Positions 50,509 to 58,683 of a stretch of 64,000 bases of DNA are shown here, piece by piece (within the stretch, counting starts at the first letter, position 1; each line of letters begins with the position of its first letter). Made by a program: the position numbers and the translations under genes. The notes below the pieces were generated by a model. It was not told the origin of the DNA. It saw only the letters and a list, made by a program, of their open reading frames with translations, and ran no database searches. Source of the stretch: Chloroflexota bacterium (GTDB lineage: Bacteria > Chloroflexota > Anaerolineae > Aggregatilineales > Phototrophicaceae); the NCBI GenBank assembly GCA_020161935.1, contig JAIUNI010000002.1:248001-312000 (forward strand), read 5' to 3'.

Positions 50509-51885
50509 ATGGGATTCCAAAAATCTTTGTCGCGTCGTGATTTCCTGAAGATGTCTATGTTGGCTGCGGGTGGTGCTGCTACCGCCGGTATGCTGGGGAT
50601 GCCTTACATCGCTATGGGGCAGGATGCTACCGAACTGACGCTGGTTCACCCCGGTCGTGAACTCGGCATCAAGTATTGGGACGTGATTATCGAGGGCTTT
50701 AACGCCAAGATGCAGGAAGAAGGCAAGCCCTTCCGCATGAAGCAGACCCCCGGCCCGGCGACCGACAACGACTATGTGACCAAGATCACCCTCGACGCGG
50801 CTTCTGGCACGTTGAGCGACGTGGTTTCGGTCAACTCCGCCCGTTACGAAGACATGGCTGCTGCTGGTTATCTGGCTGACCTCACCGGCTTGCTGGAAGG
50901 CAACGCCGACTGGGAACAGTATTCGCAGGTCGTGAAGGATCAATTGGCAATCGACGGCAAGATTTACGGTGTGGCAGACGCGGGAACCTTCACGCTCTAC
51001 TACCGCAAAGACCTGCTGAATGAAGCGGGCATTTCCATCGACCAACCGAAGACATGGGACGACTTCTACGGTGTGGCTGAAGAAATCCTCACCAAGACCG
51101 GCGCGACCCCCATCGGTATCCCTGCTGCCCGCGCGTGGGGCGGTGGAACGTGGGAAGAAGGCTTCCGCCATGTGTGGCTGGGCTTCGCTGAATCCAACGA
51201 AATTTTCGATACAGCAGACAACAAGTGGGTCGTGAAGAGCGAAGGCTTGCTCAAGGCGCTGCAAGTTTATGAAACACTCGCGACCAACAAATGGCTGACG
51301 GTTGATGCCCTCCTCAGCCCGAACCCGTGGGAACCGATCAAGTATCAGGGCTTCCCCGGCAAGACGGTGGCAGTCGTGACCGGTGGTGACTGGCAGTGGG
51401 AGTTCGACTGGGGTCCAAACGGCGCAACCCCGATTGAAGGCTTGTTCGAGAACGTTGACCGCTGGCAGTTCCCGTCGGCGATTGGCGACCCGTTCGTGTT
51501 CGTCGGTATCGGTGGCCCGATGTCGGTCTACAGCCAGTCGAAGAACATTGACGGCGCGTTGGAATTCATCCTGTACGCAGGCAGCCCGACTGGCGCGTGC
51601 AAGGCGATGGAAACCTACCTCGGTGGGCCGTCCGCACGTAAAGACTTCGCTGACAACTGCGAATTCTACACCACCGCCATCAACGGCAAGATCGCCGAAG
51701 CGGGCGCATTGATCGAATCTGGCCGTTCGTTGAAGGCGGGTGTTGGTCAGGGTAAGATTGCTGACGGTATCGCGCTGGCGACCGAAGAAGTGATTACCCT
51801 CGCCAAGCCAGCCCAACAGGCGATGGACGACTTCGCCGCCAACATGAAGGAACAACTGGGCGAAGAAGCGGTCAAGGAACTTTAA
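50509..51885 (+). CDS. Tat-exported family 1 sugar-binding protein of an ABC importer
   Basis: 458 aa. N terminus MGFQKSLSRRDFLKMSMLAAGGAATAG carries the twin-arginine motif SRRDFLK, so it is exported folded by the Tat system. The mature protein is a SBP_bac_1 fold: ELTLVHPGRELGIKYWDVIIEGFNAKM, DNDYVTKITLDAASGTLSDVVSVNSARYEDMAAAGYLADLT, YGVADAGTFTLYYRKDLLNEAGI. It binds a mono- or oligosaccharide and delivers it to the permeases at 52219-54004. Start has AGGAGAG upstream. The gene is probably under the adjacent LacI protein. Confidence 0.92.
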   Translation: MGFQKSLSRRDFLKMSMLAAGGAATAGMLGMPYIAMGQDATELTLVHPGRELGIKYWDVIIEGFNAKMQEEGKPFRMKQTPGPATDNDYVTKITLDAASGTLSDVVSVNSARYEDMAAAGYLADLTGLLEGNADWEQYSQVVKDQLAIDGKIYGVADAGTFTLYYRKDLLNEAGISIDQPKTWDDFYGVAEEILTKTGATPIGIPAARAWGGGTWEEGFRHVWLGFAESNEIFDTADNKWVVKSEGLLKALQVYETLATNKWLTVDALLSPNPWEPIKYQGFPGKTVAVVTGGDWQWEFDWGPNGATPIEGLFENVDRWQFPSAIGDPFVFVGIGGPMSVYSQSKNIDGALEFILYAGSPTGACKAMETYLGGPSARKDFADNCEFYTTAINGKIAEAGALIESGRSLKAGVGQGKIADGIALATEEVITLAKPAQQAMDDFAANMKEQLGEEAVKEL

Positions 51886-51945
51886 GTTCTAGTCAATCTT
51901 TGAAGCGGAGAGGATGATGCAGTTTACAAATTAGGGCGGAGAAAG

Positions 51946-51998
51946 AACCCTCACCCCCGACCCCTCTCCCTCAGGGCGAGGGGAGATATACGGGAGGG
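51946..51998. repeat. CCCTC hairpin repeat after the sugar-binding protein gene
   Basis: CCCCTCTCCCTCAGGGCGAGGGG hairpin parts at 51961-51983 match the elements at 32125 and 33856. It lies in a 333-base gap before the permease genes, together with a terminator. Confidence 0.55.
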
Positions 51999-52087
51999 TC
52001 TGAGACCCTTCCCTACGAGAAACGGGAACTTTGCTCCGCGTTTAGTTAAGAAAGCGCATTATCCAGTCCCTGTAGATAACATCGTTG

Positions 52088-52116
52088 AAGGGCGCATATC
52101 TAAACGTGCGCCCTTT
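52088..52116 (+). terminator. Terminator between binding protein and permease genes
   Basis: AAGGGCGCA pairs with TGCGCCCTT (9 bp) around a ten-base loop, followed by TTTC. It would leave the binding-protein mRNA in excess over the permeases, a common design. Confidence 0.7.
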
Positions 52117-52218
52117 CTAAAATTAACCCGCAAACGGTTGCATCAATAATCGTGATAACCCCTGCAACTTGTGGGTATCCTTTATAGAAATAGTACCAGC
52201 ATTTGATACGAGGAAATT

Positions 52219-53097
52219 ATGGTTGCAAATCGCTATGAAAAATGGCTTTTATACGGTTTCTTACTCCCCGCGTTCATCCTGCTGGTCGCGTTTTATATCT
52301 TCCCGGCGATTTGGGCGATCCGCACCAGTTTCACCGATCTGGCACTCACGGGCGCGAGCGCACTCAACCCCAAGTTCATCGGGCTGCGACAGTACCAACG
52401 CTTATTCAGTGACCCTGACTTTTTTAACGCGCTCGGTCGCACGGCGATTTACGCATTCGGCACGATTGCTGGACAGTTCGTGATCGGTATGATCTGTGCG
52501 CTGCTGCTCAACCGGCGGCGGTTGTTCGGGCAAGGTGTCCTGCTGGCGGCGGTGGTGCTGCCGATGGTCATCCCCTCGCTGATTCAAGCGCTGTTGTGGC
52601 AGTCGATGTTAGCAAACGGCGAGTTCGGTACGCTGAACCGCGTCATTGGTATCTTTGGCATCGCGCCGGTTCAGTGGGTGCGCGAACTGCCGATGTTTTC
52701 GGTCATCCTTGTCAACTTCTGGAACAACTCCGGTTTCGCGATGATCTTGTTCCTCGCGGGGTTGGAGAATATCCCGAAGGAACTGCTTGAAGCGGCGCAA
52801 ATTGACGGCGCGAGCGGCTGGCAGCAGCTCCGGTTCATCAAACTACCGCTGATCCGTTACGTCATTCTGCTGTGGCTGTTGTTGAACACGCTCGGCTGCT
52901 TCAACACGTTCGAGCTGATTTACGCCTTAACCGGCGGCGGCCCCGGTGACCTGACGACGACAATGGGTATCTACATTTACAATCAAGGCTTCCGCTATTT
53001 CGAACTCGGTTTGGGCAGCGCAGCCGGTCTGATCTTACTCGTGGTGAGTTTGGTGATCGCGCTGATTTACGTTCGCTTGATGCGAGTTGAGGTGTAA
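52219..53097 (+). CDS. ABC sugar transporter permease (UgpA/MalF family)
   Basis: 292 aa, six helices. The N-terminal LLPAFILLVAFYIFPAIWAIRTSFTDL block and the EAA loop ENIPKELLEAAQIDGASGWQQLRFIKLPLIRYVI are those of the carbohydrate (CUT1) importers. It forms a heterodimer with the next permease, whose gene begins one base after this stop. No ATPase gene lies nearby; CUT1 systems often share one MsiK/MsmK-type ATPase. Confidence 0.93.
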   Translation: MVANRYEKWLLYGFLLPAFILLVAFYIFPAIWAIRTSFTDLALTGASALNPKFIGLRQYQRLFSDPDFFNALGRTAIYAFGTIAGQFVIGMICALLLNRRRLFGQGVLLAAVVLPMVIPSLIQALLWQSMLANGEFGTLNRVIGIFGIAPVQWVRELPMFSVILVNFWNNSGFAMILFLAGLENIPKELLEAAQIDGASGWQQLRFIKLPLIRYVILLWLLLNTLGCFNTFELIYALTGGGPGDLTTTMGIYIYNQGFRYFELGLGSAAGLILLVVSLVIALIYVRLMRVEV

Positions 53098-53098
53098 C

Positions 53099-54004
53099 AT
53101 GGCGACGACCACAACCCCCTACCGCGAAACGCGACCCCAAAAAGATACTTCACAGCCCTTGTTCTCGTGGAGCAGATTGGAACTCGTCGGGGTATATGCG
53201 TTCATCCTGATTATTGTGCTGTTCGATCTGCTGCCGTTCGCATGGCTGATTACCAGTTCATTCGGTGTCAAACCTGAAAATACATCCGGTTTGTTCTTTT
53301 ACATTCCGACGGAGTGGACGCTCGAAAACTTCAACAAAGCATTCGACCCGACTAAAGGGAACGTCATTAAGGCGATGTCCAACAGCCTAATTACGGTGGG
53401 CGGCGCGGTGCTGTTCGCGGTGCTGGTTTGCACACTGGCGGCCTATACTCTGTCGCGGATGAACTTCCGTGGGCGCAGTGTGCTGATGTACGGCGTGCTG
53501 CTGCTGCAAGTGATCCCCGCGACGGCGACAATCCTACCGCTGTACCTCGTCATGCGGGATTTGAAGCTGCTGAACACGCTGCAAGGGGTGGCGATTGGCC
53601 TCGCTACCTTCCAAATCCCGTTCATCCTGTGGATGCTAAAAGGCTTCTTCGACTCAGTGCCGCTGGAACTGGAAGAATCAGCATGGTTGGACGGCGCGAG
53701 CCGTTTACAGGCGCTCTTTTATATCGTGCTGCCGATGGCGCTGCCGGGGTTAGGCGCGGCGACGGTGCTGGCGTTTAACGGCGCGTGGGGTCACTTCTTC
53801 CTACCGCTGATTATGCTCTCCGACCCTGAAAAGATGCTGCTGCCACAAGCGCTGTTCCGGTCGCTGCTGAATTACACGGTGATCGACTACGGCATGATGA
53901 ACGCGATCTCGATGATTTACGCGCTGCCGTCGCTGATGTTCTTCTTCTTCGCCCGCAAGTACCTTATTCGCGGGGCAATGGCGGGGGCGCTGCAAGGGCA
54001 ATAG
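53099..54004 (+). CDS. ABC sugar transporter permease (UgpE/MalG family)
   Basis: 301 aa from ATG 53099 (frame open to 53087). Six helices after a cytoplasmic lead of about 35 residues; PFAWLITSSFGVKPENTSGLFFYIPTEWTLENFNKAF is the MalG-type periplasmic loop and PLELEESAWLDGASRLQALFYIVLPMALPG the EAA loop. Second channel subunit of the importer, one base after its partner. Confidence 0.93.
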   Translation: MATTTTPYRETRPQKDTSQPLFSWSRLELVGVYAFILIIVLFDLLPFAWLITSSFGVKPENTSGLFFYIPTEWTLENFNKAFDPTKGNVIKAMSNSLITVGGAVLFAVLVCTLAAYTLSRMNFRGRSVLMYGVLLLQVIPATATILPLYLVMRDLKLLNTLQGVAIGLATFQIPFILWMLKGFFDSVPLELEESAWLDGASRLQALFYIVLPMALPGLGAATVLAFNGAWGHFFLPLIMLSDPEKMLLPQALFRSLLNYTVIDYGMMNAISMIYALPSLMFFFFARKYLIRGAMAGALQGQ

Positions 54005-54010
54005 TCACGC

Positions 54011-54038
54011 GGATGAGACACGCCTCATCCCTACAAAA
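54011..54038 (+). repeat. Hairpin element with CCCTACAAAA tail, copy in permease operon end
   Basis: GGATGAG pairs with CTCATCC around ACACGC, followed by CTACAAAAT. Member of the short hairpin family with variable stems. Confidence 0.55.
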
Positions 54039-54082
54039 TAGTGATACATCAGGGGTATAAATGTTATACTCCCCACCCAAAA

Positions 54083-54115
54083 CCCCTCCCCATTTCATGG
54101 CTGAGGGGCTTTTTT
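54083..54115 (+). terminator. Terminator after the sugar permease genes
   Basis: CCCCTC (54083-54088) pairs with GAGGGG (54103-54108) and is followed by CTTTTTT. It lies about 80 bases after the second permease stop and before the DUF1349 gene. Confidence 0.7.
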
Positions 54116-54139
54116 AAATGTTACCTGAAAGGTTTAATC

Positions 54140-54751
54140 ATGTCTGAAGCACCTACCCTATCCCTTCCCTCAGTGCCTGCGCCTTTGCATTGGCGCGGCA
54201 CCCCTCAAGATTGGTCACTCGATGGCAGCGGCACGTTGAGTATTACGGCTGGCGAACGCACCGACTGGTTTCTCGATCCGGCTGGCGCGGTGAATGTGTT
54301 GAACGCGCCTGCCCTGCTCGCGCCGGTACAGCACCCGTGCATGTTGAAAGCGTTCGTTCACTCGGCGAGCAAGGCGATGTTTGACGCGGGTGTGCTGGTG
54401 GTGTACCAAAGCGATAATCAGTGGGCGAAGCTGTGCCTCGAACTGTCACCGCAGAAACAGATTATGATCGTTTCAGTGGTCACCAAAGGCACATCCGATG
54501 ACTGCAATTCGATACCGATTGACGGCGGGGCGGTGCATCTGCGTGTGAGCGTGTTGGAGAAGGCGTTCGCGTTTCACTACTCGACGGATGGCGCGGTGTG
54601 GAACCTCGTGCGGTACTTCACGCTGGGCGCGAGTGACACGCTGGAAATCGGTTTCCTCGCGCAGTCGCCAACCGGCGAGGGCTGCACGGCGACGTTCCGC
54701 GATATTGCTTACGTGCCGGAGAAGTTGGCGGATATTCGGTCGGGTGTTTAG
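54140..54751 (+). CDS. DUF1349 concanavalin-like protein
   Basis: 203 aa from ATG 54140 (AAAGG seven bases upstream). Single beta-sandwich domain of the DUF1349 family: LSITAGERTDWFLDPAG, FDAGVLVVYQSDNQWAKLCLELSP, VTKGTSDDCNSIPI, LRVSVLEKAFAFHYSTDGAVWNLVRYFTL, EIGFLAQSP. Family members sit next to sugar-utilisation genes and may bind carbohydrates, which fits the importer genes before it. No signal peptide is visible, so a cytoplasmic role is likely. A terminator follows. Confidence 0.87.
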   Translation: MSEAPTLSLPSVPAPLHWRGTPQDWSLDGSGTLSITAGERTDWFLDPAGAVNVLNAPALLAPVQHPCMLKAFVHSASKAMFDAGVLVVYQSDNQWAKLCLELSPQKQIMIVSVVTKGTSDDCNSIPIDGGAVHLRVSVLEKAFAFHYSTDGAVWNLVRYFTLGASDTLEIGFLAQSPTGEGCTATFRDIAYVPEKLADIRSGV

Positions 54752-54797
54752 GTGCTTGGTTGGTGTGCATCTGCGCGATTTAAGATATTGCACTCAG

Positions 54798-54826
54798 GCG
54801 TTCCCTTCACTTAGGGAACGCTATTT
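54798..54826 (+). terminator. Terminator after the DUF1349 gene
   Basis: GCGTTCCC pairs with GGGAACGC (8 bp) around TTCACTTA, followed by TATTTT. Confidence 0.8.
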
Positions 54827-54895
54827 TCCTCTGATGTTGATATGTACATCCGTTTCCTCGGCTCAGGTTCGGTTATAACTGCCACTACACATATG

Positions 54896-54914
54896 AAGAT
54901 TGTGTAACAATCTT
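54896..54914. promoter_or_regulatory. Dyad AAGATTGTGTAACAATCTT upstream of the kinase gene
   Basis: Perfect 7-bp arms around five bases, about 110 bases before the kinase start; a -10-like TATGAT follows at 54941. Candidate operator or leader hairpin for the signalling operon. Confidence 0.45.
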
Positions 54915-55022
54915 AATCTTAACTTTATAGTCGTAATCTTTATGATACATTACGAACATAACCATTTTGATGAAAATTCCACACCAGATCATCTAGCACT
55001 GCTTTTACGGAAGGATTCGTTT

Positions 55023-56603
55023 ATGAGTTTACGGCTAAGACTGATGATTAGCTATATTGTGGTCGCAGCATTTGTATCGATTGTGGGCATAATCGGTATT
55101 ATCACAGCGAACCAAATCATCGAAGCAGATAAAATCATCATCAGCAGTACGACACCAACCCTGAATGCTTTGGCGCAGATTGAAAGTCAGGGTTCTAAAC
55201 TGGCTCAATCGGCCAATCAATTCGCTTTATTCGGATTGATCGCGGATGATGATGAGGTTGAACATCAGGCAGTTGAGGAAGAACAATTCGCGCAGGACAA
55301 AGCAGAACTGTTCAACTGGCTTGATCAACTGAAGGCGATTACAAACGAACCTGAGACATACCAAGAGGTTGAAGCGATCACAACAGCTTATCTCGCGGGT
55401 ATCCAAAATCTGATTGACACCGCGAAGTCCGAAGCTAATGTGGAAGAGCTTCATGAAGTAACTGAGGCCATTGAAGAGACTGAAATCGAATTCAACACTG
55501 TGATGTCAGCAGCCATTGCCGAAGAAAACGCAGAATTCCAGCAGAATATCATTGCAACCGATGATGCAGCTCGCGCGGCGATTATGACGAATGTGGTTTC
55601 AATGATCGTCGTTATGGGTATGGCAAGTTTGCTCGGTTGGTTAATTGCCCAACGTATCGTGAAACCAATCATTCATTTACATGAGGTTTCATTGCGGATG
55701 ACTAATGGCGATTATTCACAGCGTTCGCAGTTTGAGCGTAAAGATGAGCTTGGTCAGCTCTCGACCGCCTTTAATACGATGGCGAGCGCCATTCAAGAGC
55801 GTAATCTTGCCCTTTCTGCTTCCAACACCATATTAGAACAACGCATCGACGAACGCACGAAGGAACTGCGGATTGCCACACGCGAAGCGCAGGAAGCCAG
55901 CCGATTGAAAGACGAGTTCCTAGCGATTATGAGCCATGAACTACGAACACCGCTCAACGCCATGATCGGCTTTCAAGGTATTTTGCTGATGACGGCCAAA
56001 CTGGATGAGAAGGCGCAGCACATGGTACGCCGCGCACAAGCTAACGCGCACCGTCTGTTGACGCTGATTAATGACATATTGGATGTTAGCCGTATCGAAT
56101 CAGGCCGTATGCAATTTGTGAAATCCGAGGTTGGGCTGCATGATCTGGTCGACCGTTTGGAATCGCAAATGAGTGTGCTGGCGGATGAAAAGAAGCTCCA
56201 GTTCACGGTGGATATTGATCCTCGCTTACCCGCCACAATCTTGATCGATGAGGATGCACTTACCAAGATTATCACCAATTTGATGGGGAATGCCTTCAAG
56301 TTTACCGAGAAAGGCGGCGTGGACTTGAAGCTCACCCAGCGTGATAGCAGCGTCGTCATCACGGTCCAAGACACCGGAATAGGTATTCCGACGCACATGC
56401 ATAACGCGATTTTTGAACGTTTTCGTCAAGTTGATGGGTCATCCAACCGGACGCATGGCGGCAGCGGGCTGGGTTTGGCGATTGTCCAAAAGTTGGTGTT
56501 GGCACTCAACGGAACGATTAATGTACAGAGCGTCGTCGGCGAAGGCAGCGCGTTTACAGTCGTGCTTCCTTTAGAGACCGTTAGCGAAAAGGTGGCTGTA
56601 TAA
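55023..56603 (+). CDS. Membrane sensor histidine kinase with extracytoplasmic four-helix domain
   Basis: 526 aa from ATG 55023 (AAGGA seven bases upstream; the frame is open to 54900). Membrane helix about 10-32, a helical Glu/Ala-rich extracytoplasmic domain (about 33-190, 4HB_MCP-like), second helix about 195-215, HAMP (about 216-265), a coiled coil, HisKA with FLAIMSHELRTPLNAMIGF (His about 308), and HATPase_c (NLMGNAFKFTEKGG, DTGIGIP, GGSGLGLAIV). First gene of a three-gene operon with two single-domain receivers, so phosphate is passed to stand-alone receivers rather than a DNA-binding regulator. Confidence 0.92.
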   Translation: MSLRLRLMISYIVVAAFVSIVGIIGIITANQIIEADKIIISSTTPTLNALAQIESQGSKLAQSANQFALFGLIADDDEVEHQAVEEEQFAQDKAELFNWLDQLKAITNEPETYQEVEAITTAYLAGIQNLIDTAKSEANVEELHEVTEAIEETEIEFNTVMSAAIAEENAEFQQNIIATDDAARAAIMTNVVSMIVVMGMASLLGWLIAQRIVKPIIHLHEVSLRMTNGDYSQRSQFERKDELGQLSTAFNTMASAIQERNLALSASNTILEQRIDERTKELRIATREAQEASRLKDEFLAIMSHELRTPLNAMIGFQGILLMTAKLDEKAQHMVRRAQANAHRLLTLINDILDVSRIESGRMQFVKSEVGLHDLVDRLESQMSVLADEKKLQFTVDIDPRLPATILIDEDALTKIITNLMGNAFKFTEKGGVDLKLTQRDSSVVITVQDTGIGIPTHMHNAIFERFRQVDGSSNRTHGGSGLGLAIVQKLVLALNGTINVQSVVGEGSAFTVVLPLETVSEKVAV

Positions 56604-57041
56604 ATGAACAGTACACTCCAAGCGAGCATCCTTCAAGGTCAAAAGATTCTGGTGGTTGATGACGAACCCGATAATCTAGAAGTCGTTAGTATGCTGCTCG
56701 AAATGTATGACGCAGAGGTGATTAAGGCAACTAACGGGCAAGAAGGCGTGGAAATGACACGCAAGCACCAGCCCAAGTTCATTATTTCTGATCTTTCGAT
56801 GCCGGTTATGAGCGGCTGGCAAATGATCCACATTCTTAAGAATGACCGCACCACCATGGATATTCCGGTGATTGCTCTGACCGCGCACGCCATGACAGGT
56901 GACCGGCAGCGTGCATTGGCGGCAGGATTCCACAATTACCTCAGCAAACCGCTCCAGCCAGAGACTTTTATCCGCGACCTCCTGCAATTGGTGATGGATA
57001 CACCTGTCATTGCCGATCTGCTCTCAACCATGAAAGGATAG
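56604..57041 (+). CDS. Single-domain response regulator (receiver 1)
   Basis: 145 aa consisting of one receiver: acidic pair in LVVDDEPDNLE, phospho-Asp in KFIISDLSMPVMSGWQM (about 64), Thr/Ala in IALTAHAM and Lys in YLSKPL. The C-terminal tail is short and no output domain follows. The start directly abuts the kinase stop (TAAATG), so the two are coupled. Resembles CheY-like shuttle receivers of hybrid kinase cascades. Confidence 0.9.
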   Translation: MNSTLQASILQGQKILVVDDEPDNLEVVSMLLEMYDAEVIKATNGQEGVEMTRKHQPKFIISDLSMPVMSGWQMIHILKNDRTTMDIPVIALTAHAMTGDRQRALAAGFHNYLSKPLQPETFIRDLLQLVMDTPVIADLLSTMKG

Positions 57042-57047
57042 TAGGAA

Positions 57048-57431
57048 ATGCCACCAATGAATGAATGGAACGTTTTGATCGTCGAAGATGAGGTTGACGG
57101 TCAAGAAGTGGTACAAGCGATTTTGGGCTACTTCAACATCAATGCGAATGCCGTTGGGACAGCCGAAGAAGCGATTCTGCTCTTGAATAAGCAGCATTAT
57201 ACGGCAGCGATTATCGACCTCGGTCTACCCGTTATGGACGGTATTCAACTATTGACCACGATTCGCAACCACCCCAATATCTCCGATATTCCATGTATTG
57301 CTATCACGGCGTTCCACACGTCACAATTGAAGCAAGAAGCACTGGCCGCAGGTTTTGACGCATACTTTTCGAAACCGCTGGATGATACGGGCTTCATGCG
57401 CGAACTCGACCGGATCATTTCACGCAGTTAA
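57048..57431 (+). CDS. Single-domain response regulator (receiver 2)
   Basis: 127 aa, one receiver: LIVEDEVDGQEV, phospho-Asp in AAIIDLGLPVMDG, CIAITAFHTS and YFSKPLDD. Six bases after receiver 1. Two adjacent receivers with one kinase suggest a branched or sink arrangement. A terminator follows. Confidence 0.9.
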   Translation: MPPMNEWNVLIVEDEVDGQEVVQAILGYFNINANAVGTAEEAILLLNKQHYTAAIIDLGLPVMDGIQLLTTIRNHPNISDIPCIAITAFHTSQLKQEALAAGFDAYFSKPLDDTGFMRELDRIISRS

Positions 57432-57435
57432 TTGA

Positions 57436-57460
57436 GGGCGACCTGTATGGTCGCCCTTTC
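57436..57460 (+). terminator. Terminator of the kinase/receiver operon
   Basis: GGGCGACC pairs with GGTCGCCC around TGTAT, followed by TTTC. The same GGGCGA/TCGCCC stem type ends the S9 peptidase operon at 34381-34407. Confidence 0.85.
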
Positions 57461-57496
57461 ATTTCAGCAAGTTGTCCTAGTCTTGACGCGAACCGC

Positions 57497-58267
57497 TTAC
57501 CACGACGTGTAACCACCATCCACGATTAAGTCGGTTCCCATCGCATATTTGGCGGCATCAGAGGCGAGATACCAGACGGCGTGGGCCACGTCGCCGGGGT
57601 CGCCCATCTTGCCGCTGGGGGTCATTGATGTCCAGACGGCGGCCCATTCGGTGTAGGTGGTCACGGCTTTGCGCGTCATCTCCGTGGCGATGTAACCGGG
57701 AGATACCGAGTTCACGCGCACACCGCGATTTGCCCACTCGGCAGCCAGTGACTTGGTGAGCATGATGACACCGGCTTTAGACACGTTATAGGCGGCTTGC
57801 GGTTGGGGCTTATTGACGATGCTGCCGGACATTGAGGCGATGTTGACGATGCTGCCCGACCCGCGTTCGAGCATGTGCTTGGCGACGGCGCGGCAGAACC
57901 AATAAGTACCGTTCAGGTTGATGTCGATGACGTTCAGCCATTCCTCGTCGGTATTTTCCTCGGCGCTTTTCCACAGGGCGACACCGGCGTTGTTGACGAG
58001 GATGTCGATCTTGCCCATCTCACGCAGCACCGCTTCGACAGCGTTATTGACACTGGCCGAGTCTTTGACGTTACAGGCGACGGCGAAGGCTTTGCGTCCT
58101 AAACCGCGTATCTCGCTGGCGGCATCTTCGGCGGTAGCGGGATCGAGTTCGGCGATGGCGATGTCCGCGCCCGCCGCCGCGAGGGTACGGGCGATTTCGC
58201 GACCGATGCCCCGCCCCGCGCCGGTCACAAGGGCGATGCGTCCGGTGAGGTCAAATAAATTGGTCAT
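57497..58267 (-). CDS. Short-chain dehydrogenase/reductase (FabG-like)
   Basis: 256 aa classical SDR: VTGAGRGIGREIARTL (about 14-29), NNAGVA, catalytic Ser in NIASMSGS, YNVSKAG (Tyr about 159, Lys about 163), and PGYIATEM. It ends DLIVDGGYTSW, as sugar and polyol SDRs do. Single minus-strand gene between the signalling operon and a small orphan frame. Substrate unknown. Confidence 0.92.
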   Translation of the reverse strand: MTNLFDLTGRIALVTGAGRGIGREIARTLAAAGADIAIAELDPATAEDAASEIRGLGRKAFAVACNVKDSASVNNAVEAVLREMGKIDILVNNAGVALWKSAEENTDEEWLNVIDINLNGTYWFCRAVAKHMLERGSGSIVNIASMSGSIVNKPQPQAAYNVSKAGVIMLTKSLAAEWANRGVRVNSVSPGYIATEMTRKAVTTYTEWAAVWTSMTPSGKMGDPGDVAHAVWYLASDAAKYAMGTDLIVDGGYTSW

Positions 58268-58361
58268 AAAATATCCTTCGTTTTATCAAAAGCAGGTTGT
58301 ATTCCTGCGGCAAATTGTAACCTGTCTAGGGCAAGTGCGGTATGCCGTCGCCACGCACAAA

Positions 58362-58385
58362 AAGGCTCATTGGGTGATGAGCCTT
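58362..58385 (-). terminator. Minus-strand terminator left of the secreted SH3-protein gene
   Basis: On the minus strand AAGGCTCAT pairs with ATGAGCCTT around CACCCA, followed by TTT. It would end transcripts coming from 58414-60075. Confidence 0.75.
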
Positions 58386-58413
58386 ATCGCTAAAGACCAG
58401 TTTTAACCGTGTC

Positions 58414-58626
58414 TTATGGCTTGGGTTTGCAGACGAGCAGGACGCAGGGCAAATCGAGAACGGTGTCGATGATACCGCCGATCAAGCCGCCGGAGTCATC
58501 ATCTGTGTCACTGCTGGTATCGGTTGTTGATTGATCGTCACTACCTGTAACGGCAGTCACCACGCCGCTGACGGTATTACCTAACCGTATCGACCGTACC
58601 GGCTGCGACATGGCGGCGGTGTTCAC
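58414..58626 (-). CDS. Small hypothetical protein with acidic Ser/Thr/Asp stretch
   Basis: 70 aa. A Thr/Ser/Asp-rich middle (about 29-47) precedes a hydrophobic segment (GGLIGGIIDTVLDLPCVLLVC) ending CKPKP. It lies 58 bases after the secreted SH3-protein gene on the same strand and before a matching terminator, so it may be expressed. No family is recognised. It could also be the remains of a secreted protein, as the N-terminal part lacks a signal peptide. Confidence 0.35.
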   Translation of the reverse strand: MNTAAMSQPVRSIRLGNTVSGVVTAVTGSDDQSTTDTSSDTDDDSGGLIGGIIDTVLDLPCVLLVCKPKP

Positions 58627-58683
58627 GACTGGCGATCCTGATCCCTACTCAAGACGGAATGCATTCAAACGGTTTGATCCCAT

